Positions 1 to 11,797 of a stretch of DNA of 64,000 nt are shown here, piece after piece. The notes under the pieces are model-generated. The model ran no database searches. It was not told the DNA's origin and saw only the letters and a list, made by a program, of their open reading frames with translations. Origin of the DNA: Cannabis sativa. Its lineage: Eukaryota > Streptophyta > Magnoliopsida > Rosales > Cannabaceae. The DNA lies in contig NC_083603.1 of NCBI RefSeq assembly GCF_029168945.1, positions 51,842,406 through 51,906,405 on the forward strand, read 5' to 3'. Every line of letters begins with the position of its first letter. Position 1 is the stretch's first letter. Position numbers and translations under genes: made by a program.

Positions 1-810
1 CAAAAGAGCAAGAAGAGAAAAAAACTCACCAAGAACATTCTCTGTATTTAAGAGAAAAACATTCTCTCAAGTGTAGAATCTGTATTAAATACATCCATTA
101 ATAGTAGTGGCTCGTGGACTAAGGCTCATTAACGCCCCAACCACGTAAAAAGTCTTCATCTTACTTTCTTACAGCTCATTATAATAATTATATTTTAATA
201 GTTGCCGAAAACCTCGGTCAACACTTTATATTGCGAAATTGTATAGAAAGATTTGTTTTGTGTATGATTGTTTAGGCCCCGGATGGGGTGTTATTAGGTT
301 GTAAATACAGTTTTGTGCAATACAATGTCCTGATTTATCAAAAAAAAAATTTGTAAATAGTTAAAAATTAACTGATTGAAATTTTTTTGAGAAGCTACAG
401 TTAAAAGCTAAATTTGTACAACTCAATCTTAAGATTAAAAATATTTTAATTAAAAGACTAATACATTTATTTGTACTAAAATATATTCACTTTTTTATTA
501 TATATTTCAGAAAATAAAAAAATTATATAAAATAAGTAATATTTAACTCTTTAATTTTTTTTATTTTGGTTTAAAAAATGTTTTATATTTTTATACATAT
601 ATTTTATATTAACAAACTACATCAACCTAGAGTTCCTGATTTTTTTACATGTGATAAAACTATAATTTAAAAATACTATAAATTATTTATCAAATGCTTA
701 TTGTTTACCCCAAAAACCGAGCTTGGTAACGTGGACATCAATATTCGACATGCGGTAAAAAAAAATATCCTAGAGTTGAGTAGTCCCGAGTCATGGCAGT
801 TGACTTGGAG
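1..810. other. Intergenic AT-rich DNA, possible LTR remnant near its start
   Basis: No coding region is supported. Positions about 100-240 (a block reading gtggactaaggctc, then aaccacgtaaaaagtc, then cgaaaacctcggtcaacac) are reminiscent of the 3' part of a Ty1-copia LTR, but no partner LTR, primer site or target duplication is visible inside the window, so this is only a suggestion. Positions 340-700 are plain AT-rich sequence. Confidence 0.3.
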
Positions 811-1545
811 GGTCCCTAGTCGTGCGACCAGGTTGACTCCCAAAACACTAGAATGGGTGTTTGGATCCCACTAAGTTGTTGACAACTCACTATCTTTTCA
901 ATATTTTGTACCATGAAGACATGAAGAATCCAAATCCAAGGCCTGGAAGCTACAAATACACGAAATAGCAACCTGGAAGTCAACCCGGGTGCCCAATGCC
1001 TAGATTGACAACCTTACTGGAGTTTCAGTTTTTGGGCCCGTCTTAGTGTAAATGGGTCAACTTTTGTATTGAGACATGAATTAGACCTGTCACAAACATA
1101 TTTGAGGCAACAGAATCAAAATCGAAGCACTTTCAATTTTGAGCACTCAGAGCACTGGGTGCCCTAGGCACCCAGCGTCCAGGTTGACATATTGTCTACC
1201 TGGGGCATTTCCAACCACAATATTGAAAAACTATATCGAGCATTTTCTTCATATTCATTCTAAATGAGAAAACAAGTACTTTTGGGGGAGAAACGAATCG
1301 ACTTGGAGGCCAAATGGGGACCCAGCGCCCAAGTTGACACTTTGTCAACCTAGGCCACTTCCATCAGCAAATTCAGATGAAGTCTTTTGGGCATATTCTC
1401 CGTTTTTCATTAACAATTAAGATTTGAGTGCTTTCGAGAAACAAATGGAGCCGTTTGGGAGTTAGAACTGGGACCTAGCGCCCAGGTTGACACTTTATCA
1501 ACGACACTTTGTCAACCTGGGCCATTTCCTTAGCCAGTTTTCTTG
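811..1545. repeat. Degenerate tandem repeat, unit about 150-180 bp
   Basis: A motif of the form acccagcgcccaggttgaca recurs at about 991, 1170, 1320 and 1473, with a weaker version near 811-842. The last two spacings are about 150 bp and the earlier ones about 180 bp. Each unit also carries a second half reading like gtcaacctgggccatttcc, so units contain a short imperfect inverted pair around gttgaca/tgtcaac. No open frame spans the repeats. It looks like a decayed minisatellite or a tandem block from a transposon. The family is not recognised. Confidence 0.6.
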
Positions 1546-1612
1546 TAATCTCGTGAGAAATAAAAACTCAAAGTACACGTAGCTCAAATACTATCACGAT
1601 ACGGGAAGTGAA

Positions 1613-3500
1613 TGTTGGGTTTTATGCCCTAAATAAAACTCATTTCAATATAATCAGATTTACTTATTAATATAGATCAGAAATAACATTTAATGTTGCA
1701 TGGTTCACATGATTTATTTCATGATTATATGTACATAATGTATAAATTCATCTGAAACCCTTTTCACATACTTGATCCTGTTTATTGTGCCGTCAACACA
1801 TTGGAAAGTAAACATGACTATGTGAATAAAGTTTCCTAGATTTATCAGACATAGGGTTTTACTGATATGATAATCTACAACAGAGTTTACTTGCATTTGG
1901 AGAAGTGCTATGTTCTTTCCAGAGCATTGGTTAAAGTAAAGCTCAGGTTGGATGCATGGAGTATGCATCGGAAGGGACCGATATTGAACTTTGGCTTAGA
2001 TTTATTAAACTTACCGTAATATCTATTCAAGTCAATATCGCCTAGTTGATCCTAGATCAAATGTTCTTAATCCTGTTATGATTAGGCTCAATTTTGAAAG
2101 GCTATTCGTGTTCTTTGATTTGTTAGTTAAGTCTACTTTTAGGTCAGGGTGATACGTACATTTTGGGAACACGGTAGTGCAATTGAGTGGGATCGCTATC
2201 ATAAACATGGAATCTATAGCTTCTATCTGGCGAATAGTAAGCAAAGGATGATCTCCTTCGAGCTTGACCAAACGAACATAAATGGTGGAGTACTCATTTC
2301 ACATAAGCTGAAATATCATTTATACGGGGTCAAGTGTTTTAAGGAATAAATACATTGTAGGGTGTAACGGTAATTTAATCCCTTTACAGTGTAGATCATT
2401 CATATAGAGGATCATTGATCAAATTAGGATTATAACAATGGATAACTAATGATGTGTCTATATGGTGGAACATATAGAGCATTCTATTATACTGAGAGTG
2501 CAATTCTAAGTTCTATGGGTGGATTCAACGAAGAATTAATAAGTTGGTGAATTTTAGTAATAAATTCTTGATCTACTTATTGGAAGCTCGGTTATATAGA
2601 CCCATGGTCCCCGCACTAGTTGAGATAATATGCTTTTAAGACTCATATAATTGGTTTTGATTAATCAATTATAATTCTCAAATTAGACTATGTTTATTTG
2701 TGAATTTTTCACTAAGTAAGGGCGAAATTGTAAAGAAAGAGTTTTAGGGGCATATTTGTTAATTATGATACTTTGTATGGTTCAATTAATAAATATGATA
2801 AATGACAATATTATTTAATAATTATTTATAGTTATTAAATAGTTAGAATTGGCATTTAAATGGTTGAATTTGAAAATTGGCATTTTTGAGAAAATCAGAT
2901 GCAGAATTGAGAAAACTGCAAAATCCAAGTAAAGCCCATTACTGTACATGGCCGGCCACTTGGTTTGAATTTTTAAACTGATATTTTCATTATTTTAATG
3001 CCAAATAATTCAAACCTAACCCTAATGGAATGCTATAAATAGATAGTGAAGACTTGAGGAAAATTACACTTAAATTTTCTACTTTTTCATTCAAAAAAAA
3101 CTGAGCCTTCTCTCTCCCTATCTTTGGCCGAACCCACTCTCTCTCTCTTCTTCATTGAGATTTCGAAATTCTCAGTGTGAGAGTAGTGCCCACACACAGC
3201 AAGTAATACCTCAATCATAGTGAGGAAGATCGTGAAGAAAGACTTTCAGCAAGAAGGAGTTTCAGCATCAAAGATTCAGAGAAAGAGATTCAGGTTCAGA
3301 TATTGATAATGCTCTGCAACAGAAAGGAATCAAGGGCTAGATATCTGAACGGAAGGAGTCATTTAATTCCGCTGCACCCAATGTAAGGTTTTTTTTAACT
3401 TTATACGTGTTTATTTCATCGTTTTAGAAAGTTCATATTTATGGTGTTAATCAACATACTTGTGAGTAGATCTAAGATCCTGGTAAAATAAATTCCAACA
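1613..3500 (+). mobile_element. Solo LTR, Angela/BARE-like Ty1-copia type (copy 1)
   Basis: The element begins TGTTGGGTTTTATGCCCTAA and ends TTCCAACA, so it has the TG...CA ends and TGTTGG/CCAACA inverted termini of an LTR. It is flanked by a perfect 5-bp target duplication, gtgaa, at 1608-1612 and 3501-3505. A TATA box (TATAAAT, 3034-3040) lies in the last third, as expected for a U3/R boundary. The 1,888-bp length and terminal bases resemble LTRs of the Angela/BARE lineage; that assignment is from memory of the family. No internal retrotransposon domain is present, so it is a solo LTR left by LTR-LTR recombination. Related copies lie at 54640-56535, 23070-24935 and, in pieces, 15547-15925 and 38224-39671. 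Short open frames inside it are not genes. Confidence 0.88.
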
Positions 3501-3817
3501 GTGAATTATTATAAATTTCTTGTATCTCTCTTTATTATACTTAATTCTCATTATATCTCGCCAATCTAACGAGCAAGTGTAGTCAAATTTCTTTGTCCAA
3601 ATTTCTGCATCAACAATAGATATAAATTTTCAAAATAATAAATACAATTAATAAAAGACGAAAGCTAACAATAAAATTTATTTTGTCTTCTAAATTCCCC
3701 ATTTATTTATTTTGTCTTCATAAATAAGTCAAGTAAATATTTCTATGGAAAAACGACATGAAACATTACAAAAGCAAACCAGTTCAAAGTCAATACGGCT
3801 TGTCGTTCTCTGAGGAA

Positions 3818-3825
3818 TATATATA
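3818..3825 (+). promoter_or_regulatory. Candidate TATA box of the small two-exon gene
   Basis: TATATATA lies 41-48 bp upstream of the ATG at 3866. It would place transcription start near 3850 and give a very short 5' leader. This is a positional inference; the region upstream is otherwise plain. Confidence 0.45.
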
Positions 3826-3865
3826 GTCCTTCCACGCTCGAACAGTGATCGAAAATAAGAGAGAG

Positions 3866-5945
3866 ATGGGAATAGCAAGCAAGGCAGGGGATTGGGCATT
3901 CAAAGCTTTCACGGCGAGCCTTGGCGTGGCAACCGTATATCTCACCGCCACTTTCTCCGTCAATGTCTACAAAGGCCTCGCTTGGCACAAAGCTCAATCG
4001 GTAATCCCTCTTACAAATTTTCAAATAAGATCTCTCTTATCATTTTACTCATATGCCTTTTTTTTTGTATAGCTTAGCAAAACATTTGTATGTGTAAATC
4101 TTCTTCTAATCCTTGTTTTTCTCCCCCCTCCCTTCTATCCTTTTCAAAATTTCCATGAAAAATTGTTCTTTTGCTTTATTTATTCAATGATGGGTCATGG
4201 GTTTCTGTTGAAAGGAATTGCTTGTGTTCTTCACCGTTAAATTTCCCAAATGAGATGAGCTGTTTTCTTTCAGTTAGTTTCTCTCAACTAACATGGTATG
4301 AGAGCCAAGCAAAAACTTCCGTCTCCGCCTCCTCCATTTCGGACCTTTAAATGTGTTCTAGTTTCTAGTGTTGGGTTTTCAAAAATCTACAAATTTGCCA
4401 CACCCACAAAATTCCCAATTTGACCTAGTTTTCAAGTCCAAAATTGAGGAGGGTATATGAGATTATGGGCTACACCTCTCATTGCCAATTGGTTTTAAAA
4501 TGGAACCCATGCACCTTAGCCATACACTCTTACAATTCTAAGTTTTTAAGCATACAATAACACATTCAATTTTAATGGAACCAGTCAAGTTGCAGAGCCA
4601 AAATGGGCTTTTGCTTTTGCATTATAGTGCTCTTTTACACTTTTAACAGTGTATTTGATTTTATTTTAATGGGTTTACGGAGTTTAGCTGTAAATAATGT
4701 CTTATGTTCATTATTTTTGAACTTCTTAGCTTCCCAAATGTAGTTTAAGCATACAATGTATATATCAAGTTCTACATGATCCAGCCGCCGATAAGGGATT
4801 TTCTTTTTTGAACTAAGAGAACATGTAAGATACACTGGGTACTTACTTGGTACTCTCTATGTTTTGGATCGTATTCATTGCTTTTGCGGTTTAAGATTGT
4901 GGCATACTCATGTATATTGCCGCAAGAATAATCTTGAACACAAAGAGGAGTTAGACAAATGTTAGGAAAGCCTCTTCGAATAATGTCATAAAAGATAAAA
5001 CACTCAGGTCGGTATTTGAGAGAGACTGGCAATCTCCACACAATACACAATCGAAAACTGCAATCCGCACACTCACAAACAAACCAGTCTTCTTAAGCTG
5101 AAACACAATAACAACCTCCACCACAAGTTTACTTTTTCATGGGGTTTGTTGAATAAAAGTTGCAGACGTATAAGGATACAACTTTGTCACTTTATGTATT
5201 TAGGTCAAAGAGGTGTATGGTTAATTTGATTGTTGAACATACAATGTTAGAAGAATCCAAGCACTTGTACCTGTGAAAGCCCAGAAAGAAGAGAGAATTA
5301 TGAAATTGGATGACATAGAAACTGCACTCTTCGTTAATATTCTTTATTGTTTTTTTATGTCTATTTGTCTTCATGATACTAGTTATTGGTTTTGATTATG
5401 TTTTACTGATCTTGAGTCTCGACTGCATGAAGCATGCCCAATAGGAGATAACAAATGAAGAACGTTATGAGAAAGCCAAATAAGAATGAACGGATAATTT
5501 CAGATTTTATGTGAATCATCATCTAAATGCTGTCTTCAGTAATTGAATTTTTCGAAATGACATGAAAATGAATGATGTTAAGCCATTATCTTGTGTGGGT
5601 TTACCAAGTCATAACTCAGAACACAAGTTTTGACAATTTGCAAATTTATTCTCAAATATTTATTCATACTCATGAGATTGTGAAAATTGTTTTGCCGACA
5701 TTGGTTAATTCATGCAGTGTTTGTTATTCACAAACATAATTTTTCAGCTTGTAACCTTGCTATTGATGTTTTTCTACCAGCCAATGTCATTCTTATTTAT
5801 GTCGTTTAAATCTCTTTTTATCAAGGAATTTAAACATGAAGAAATGTTTTTTTTTTCTTATAAGATTTTTCTTTTGTTTTTCTTTTTTGGCTTGATTTCT
5901 CTGCAGAAACTCGAGAATCAGGATTCTATCGAGGAACCACAATGA
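3866..5945 (+). CDS. Small conserved-looking single-membrane-segment protein, 57 aa, two exons
   Basis: Exon 1 is 3866-4000 and exon 2 is 5907-5945, both with consensus splice sites: donor TCG|gtaatc, acceptor ctctgcag|AAACTC. The joined frame gives 45 + 12 = 57 residues, beginning MGIASKAGDWAFKAFTASLG and ending DSIEEPQ. Residues about 13-40 form a hydrophobic, Ala/Thr/Val-rich segment with Trp, Tyr and Lys at its edges, consistent with one membrane-spanning helix. The C-terminus is short and acidic. The ATG at 3866 is preferred over an upstream in-frame ATG at 3845 because it has a purine at -3 and G at +4 and follows the TATA box at a plausible distance. The product reads like a short conserved plant membrane protein (mitochondrial or secretory), but I do not recognise a named family and assign no function. 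The 1.9-kb intron carries a TRIM fragment. An extra intermediate exon cannot be excluded. Confidence 0.7.
4240..4545 (+). mobile_element. TRIM fragment inside the intron of the small gene
   Basis: The sequence matches the TRIM at 29949-30528 in order. It has a primer-site-like tggtatgagagcc at about 4294, the internal block with cttccgtctcc and ccacaaaattcccaa, a purine-rich gaggaggg, then part of the 3' LTR (atgggctac ... gccaattggtttta ... aattcta). The 5' LTR is missing or too diverged to see. It is a decayed, 5'-truncated copy in the same orientation as the host gene and lies well inside the intron, so it should not disturb splicing. Confidence 0.6.
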
Positions 5946-7584
5946 TTTTGAATCAACAACCAGAGTTCGAACTTCGAACTTACAACATTTATGGTTTTTT
6001 TTTTCTTGTACGAGTATGAATTAGATTTTAGGTGTAAAAACCTCTGTTAATCTACTCGGTTCAATTTTATGATGATTTGAGGTCCTTGGTTTGGATCTAA
6101 TAGACTTTGAGTATAGTTCTTGGGATCATTTTTTAATTTCACTAGATATTCTTTTGTCCAGGGAAATAAGTTTGTTTCTTTTTAAGCCAAAAAGAATATT
6201 CTTTTGGTTGTTGTTGGAATTGGAGAATGCAGTGCTCCGTATTAATGCATATAATCAATGTTTTTGTACTTAGTATACGGAAGTTAAATTTTTTCTCAAG
6301 AACATTTGATTTTGATTACATGTTTCATGTTTGTGGTATATATCTGTATGTTATCTTCATTAGGTAACAGCTTTTACTGGTTACTACTAGGATGAAAAAA
6401 GTACACAAACTTTTCACATTTTGTGTAATCTTGAAAATTTTACAGAATTCTGTCATAAAAAGACAAGCACATCAGAATTGTCATAATAAATAGCAACAAA
6501 ATTAATAAATATCAATTATATAATAAACTTTGGAACCATTGCATGTATTAATTTTAACATTTTTATCTATATTCTATATTGATATTTGGGTCCGTATATG
6601 TATGCTTAATGATATTGAGTTCACATATTATCATTAGATAAATTTAAATCCTATTTTAATAATCATCAAATCTTTCAATTTGGACATTTTGTCTGCACAT
6701 AAAGAACTTTTGATCACATCCATCTTTTTTTCTTCTTTATAGTCATATCTTTGATTCTCTTTAAATGTAGACCTAGTACAACTATGAACTCTTTCCTAAA
6801 TTAGTAGTGTTATTACCCTTATTAGCTCATCAAATGTGTTCACTGTAATTAGACATGTATAATTTGAGACACCAAAATAAGAGCTGGATTTCATGGATTA
6901 TATGACATCATGATCATCGATTTTCATTACTATATAACCAATCAATACAAAGATACAAATGACTCGTGAAAAAGGAAAGTCCCTACTCCGCTATACATTG
7001 ATTTCACCCTCAATATGGCATAGTATTGGCATCATATTCAGATGGTAGTCTCATTCTTTTTCGAAAGAATAATCTTAAGAGCCCGGAAAACTGCATTTTG
7101 TAAGTAGATTTTAATGTGTATATCTATCCCACTTTTCCTTCTTTTGAAAAACCAATAAACTATCATCATCATATTCATAGGCACATAACCTTGTTCTGGC
7201 CTCTACCATTTCGATGGTTCATTAGTTCAAACATCGACTTGTCTTCAAATTAAAACTGCAATCCAAATTGTGCCCTTCATAGGCTAACGTCAACTGCAGA
7301 GAAACGAAGTAAAATATCAGATATGCCAAGCTTCAAACCCATCAAATATTAATGCTCATTACGGTATAGTTTTCTATATTGGTGCTTAGAACTCTCAGAA
7401 AGGGTATCATTTAAGCTGTCGAATCCGGTGATGGAAATCACAGTAAAATTGGATTAAGAAAATTGGGTTCATCATATCATAAAAGAAGGTTCATCATTGT
7501 TTCTCATTAAACCATATTGGTAATCAAGTTAGGAGTTCGAGACAAAAAGATAAAAGTTTTGCAACATACCTTTCATTCAAATCG
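5946..7584. other. Intergenic space between two convergent genes
   Basis: This stretch holds the 3' untranslated end of the small gene and, towards 7270-7584, probably the 3' untranslated end of the TORTIFOLIA1-like gene on the other strand. The short open frame at 6091-6273 has no recognisable product and biased, T-rich composition. No repeat with clear ends is visible. Confidence 0.6.
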
Positions 7585-10535
7585 TTACATTGAATTACCC
7601 ATTGGGTTACGTGAAATCTCCGCTAGCGGGTTCACAATGAAACCACCACCACCCTGCAGTTGAAGCATGCGGCTCGACTTAAATCTTTCAGCATTTCTAT
7701 TTGAGTCATCTCTAAAGCGCATGGCTGCAGCTGAGGGGGTGCCACTGGAGGTAGAAATCCTTGGTGCTGAATACCTGCCTTCTGATCTTTTCCAGAACTT
7801 TGAGCTTAAGAAATCTGCGCCAGGTAGCATGCAACATCTTGTTATGGCGGAATCCATTTTAGTCATTCTTCCACTTGACAGAGCCAGATCATATGAGATC
7901 CCATCCAATGCTAGTTCCAGCCCATGAACACGAGTCTCTAGCGATTGCATTCCATTTTGTGAGCTCCCGATGAACCTCTGAGTTTAAGAAGAGAACGACA
8001 TAACGAAATTCATCAAAGTGTTCACAACCAGTAGCTTTTAGTTAGCAGCATGTCAACCAAAACGATAATTTCTATAATCAAAGGCTAATAAAAGATCGTA
8101 ACAATAAGAAGATTAGCAGTAGCTAATAGAATAATTTCCTTGGGACAGAGACAGTTTAACACATTAGTTTAGGTCACTAATACCGATATGAAAATAATAT
8201 ATAAAAGTTGCACATGCGCATTAAGAATAAAAAAAATGATAAAAGAGTTGCGTCAACTTCTCAATTTTGGTTCATTATTCCCCTTCTTTTTTGTCAACTA
8301 TACAAAGAGTGAAAAAATAAAGAACATTATTGTATTGAATATATACAAGATCCATCTCATTTGTGCATTCTAGCAAAAGCACTCCTCTCTAAAAGTTGGT
8401 GGTTAGTTACAGCTACTTGAGAGGTACTTTAAAAGAACATTCATATTCGTAACTAAAGCGTTACCTCCCAATTGTTAAATAGGCTAATATTTCAAATGGG
8501 CAATAAAGACAAATCAACAGAAGTTAGCTTAACTACATGACTAAAGATAACTTAAAAATATAAAACAATTTTCTTGCAGTGGAAAACAAACCTGTAAAAG
8601 ATCTAACAGGCTGGATTGCTGCTTTTCAATCTGAACAAGCTGATGGCGAATCAATGTTAAATCTTCAGATTCATTATGGTTCTTATGGATATCCGCAGTA
8701 GCATTACTGACTACAACCGTAGAATCATTGCTGTCCTCTTGGAATGGAGCCACACGAGATCCAGACCTTAATCCACCAAATCTGTGTCCCTTGTCATCAG
8801 AACTCTTATAGAACAGTGCCCTCTTTGTTTCCGGTTTTGATAACTTAGCCTTTTCATTACTCCTTTTGTCTTGAACATCTCCATCTCTTTCCTTACCATC
8901 ATCACCATGAATCCCTCCTCTCTCCGAGGGACCATTTGGAACAGCTACATTGACATTCCAGTTCGATGGCTTCTTCTTGTCCAGCTTCCGAAACATCCCT
9001 GACTTTGCCTTGTTTTCTTCACTTTTCAAGTAACTTTTCTTCCGAGCTGTAGTGGTATAAGAGTTGTCAGGTGGAGTTGCCCTGTTAGATAGCACCGGCC
9101 TTTTCCTCGATTGAAGAGCTTTTGAACTAGCACCACCAGAATTCCTTGTCCCTGGTGGATAGCGCCCATCGCTCGCATTATCTACACTCATTACAAATAT
9201 AATCATAAACTCAAATGCTCAAGACAATTCGCTAAAGGAGCTAAACTAAGAAACAAAAAACACAGCAGAACCTAAACGAAAAGTCTTAGAAAAGAATTAA
9301 ACAAACCACAGATGGCCAAAACATTGAAAAACTTAAAGATTAGCATGACAAAGTTATTGTAACTGTGATTGAAACAGTTTTCTTGTAAGGGTTGCAAACA
9401 AAATAAAATTGACCATAGAACAACTCTTAACGTTACCACACAACTCTATGTCCTTTGAACTATGTGACAAAATACCTCTTGATGAAGCTTGTGATTGTGG
9501 TGGTGGAGAAATATCTCCTGAAACATCTGGAATCTGCTTCCAAGCCTCCAACATCTGATTCATTATCTCCCTTACAGCCTTCACCTATATACCAATTCAT
9601 CACAATTGCATCAAAATCCAATCAATACATAAAATATATTATGCACAAAAAGAAGAAGAAGAACAAGAAGTCATGACACGTTTACACGTAGTAATATGGT
9701 AAGTGTATGTTATGCATATGAATACCTTATCAAATCTTCGATTTTCGAATGTCCTCAAACACCCAGATTTGAATTCCGCCAACGAGTCCCTCTCTACAGA
9801 GGCCAACTTCAACAGGACCTCCGCCGCAGCCTTCCTTGCCGCCCAGTCATCGCTGCTCAAGAACTGCACGACTGCCGGAACCAAGCTTCTCAAAGTTCCC
9901 TCGCCGGAAGCTGCCCCGGCGTTGATCAAACTCCCAAACAAGACTAGAAGTGCCGGTTTAGCCTTAAAACTCTCGCACTTCAGAAGCTTCTCGAACCTCG
10001 GCATTAGCCTCGCGAGCTTCGCCGTCTCCGGATCCTCCGCGGCGTCGACGGCGGCGGCGAGGCACAACGCCGCACCGATCTGCGAGTTCAAGTCCTGCTC
10101 AGTAAACAACGCGTCAGCGAGTGGTCTCAAAAACGACGAAAATGGTGGCCGGCTGACGTGGAACCGGAGGGCGGTGACGGCATCTACGCAGGCGGATCGG
10201 ACCGCCGAGTCCGGGTCACGGAGGCGTCGCGTGACGCTGGAGAGCACCTTTGAGAGATGAGGCGAGAGAGCGTCGCCGTGACTCTCGCCGAGAACGGCCA
10301 GGATCCGGACACATTGCTTCCGCACGGGCGACTTGTCGGAGGCGTCGGTGGAGTTGATGCATGAGACGAAGACTCCAAGCGAGTTAGGCTCGAGTCCCCG
10401 AGCTATGGAGTCGAGCTCCGCCGCAGCGACGCCATACGTGTCTCGGTCGGAGAGCTTGTTGAGGCAAGTGAACACGCGGTGCTTCAGGTTGTGAGGAGGC
10501 GGAGCCACGGCGGAAGAAGAGGAGGCTAGTGGCAT
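7585..10535 (-). CDS. TOR1L: TORTIFOLIA1-like microtubule-associated protein (HEAT repeats), 4 exons, 633 aa
   Basis: Exons on the minus strand are 10535-9726, 9584-9476, 9181-8592 and 7977-7585. All junctions are GT/AG and the phases agree (0, 1, 0). Residues about 17-270 form alpha-helical HEAT/TOG-like repeats (LKHRVFTCLNKLSDRDTYGV; RDPDSAVRSACVDAVTALR; SSDDWAARKAAAEVLLKLAS). Exon 2 encodes the family hallmark VKAVREIMNQMLEAWKQIPD. Exon 3 is a basic, Ser/Lys-rich disordered linker ending in a predicted coiled coil (about 480-503, IRHQLVQIEKQQSSLLDLLQ). Exon 4 adds RFIGSSQNGMQSLETRVHGL and a polar tail. TOR1/SPIRAL2-type proteins bind cortical microtubules and control plant organ twisting and minus-end stability; this is family knowledge. 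The intact frame, four clean introns and GC-rich exon 1 argue for a working gene. I chose the ATG at 10535, with an in-frame ATG 30 bp upstream (10565) as the alternative. The paralogue number is not certain. Confidence 0.92.
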
Positions 10536-10726
10536 TTTCGACTTTTTAATCAAAATTCGGGTCAATTTTCACGGGTCGGGTGGAATATCCGGCGGCATTG
10601 CCGGAATGTAAATGAAAGAGCTTAGGTGTTTAAGGGTGACCCGACAGTTAGTGAGAAGCAACTTTGGATCTCGCTTTGCTTTTTAAACAAGAAGATGGTG
10701 GGGGCCAATAAAGCAGCAAAAAGGTC

Positions 10727-10747
10727 CACGTGACAACACACGACGTC
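10727..10747. promoter_or_regulatory. G-box and GACGTC element upstream of the TORTIFOLIA1-like gene
   Basis: CACGTG at 10727-10732 and GACGTC at 10742-10747 sit 192-212 bp upstream of the start codon and are spaced by nine bases. Both carry the ACGT core bound by plant bZIP factors, and G-boxes are also bound by bHLH/PIF factors. A second gatgtcg lies just beyond. Function is inferred from motif and position only. Confidence 0.5.
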
Positions 10748-10859
10748 GTTTTGGGTTATCATTGATGTCGTTTTTCCCCATTTTCCAGTTTATTTAGCTT
10801 TTACTCAAAGGTGGGTGTGTTGTGTTTCTTTCAGATTTTTTTTTTTTTTTTTCTGTCAC

Positions 10860-11797
10860 ACACATTTGGTTCCTAATTATGTTGGTTTTAGTTTAATACT
10901 CAGATTTACGGTATTTACCATTAAGTCCACAAGAATGCCAAAATTGATATTACAGTCTGAGAAAGAAATTTATTAGTTCAGCCGTTATGTTCAATGGTTT
11001 AAGTTTTTGCTATATAGTCCCTGATATCGATAATTAAATAATAATTAATGTGGTGGTATGTAACTCATTAATTAATCTGATTTTCCGGATAAGGTAGTGA
11101 AGGATTTATAAAATTCTTTGATTTTACCGATAAAAATGGTATTACAAATGTCATTATGTACGAGTCGGTGATCAGATGCGCACAAATTTATATTATCTCT
11201 AAATAATTTAATCGACATTAATTGGTTGAAGGGTTGTGAAGATTATGATATGCTCTGTTATTGGTTAAGTTATTTAGTCTGTTGATCCAAGTTGCTGAGC
11301 CTTGCTGCACTGGATCATAACTCTCTGTTACTTGTTATTTTGTTCATGAACCTGCCACGTTTATTCTTTCTTCTTTTGATTTTAATTTAATACTTGCAGT
11401 CGCATGCACTGGGTCCAATAGTTACCTGCCACATCATTAGGTAGAATAATTTGTTTAAAAATGCACAAATCTTTTATGACGTAGATATATCTGAACAACA
11501 TTTACAATAATTGTTCTTTCGTTTAGCAAAACCCAAAATATTGGAAAAATCTATATTACATCGGATGTAATATATTTCGTAGATATTGGTTGATTTTAAG
11601 CGTTAATTCTGTAATTAAAACATTTTGATTGAATTGAATTAATTTTTATTAATAAATTAACGGTACTCAAAGATAAAAAATAATTAGACAAGTAAAATGA
11701 TAATTTGATCAATTTTAATTATGAATTAATACAAAAAAGATAAAGTACTGCTATTCATTATATCAATGAACATTGTATAAGTAATTTAGTAGATATA
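10860..11797. other. Intergenic AT-rich DNA
   Basis: No open frame, RNA gene or repeat with clear ends is visible. A run of 18 T at about 10836-10853 closes the promoter side of the TORTIFOLIA1-like gene. Confidence 0.6.

Noticed and set aside
2032..2349. Conserved short open frames repeated at 55061-55378
   Set aside because: The conservation reflects that both are copies of the same LTR; the frames lie in U3-like non-coding sequence on both strands.
9696..10378. Plus-strand and alternative minus-strand open frames of up to 185 codons
   Set aside because: They are shadows of the GC-rich first exon of the TORTIFOLIA1-like gene, whose own frame has clear HEAT repeats.
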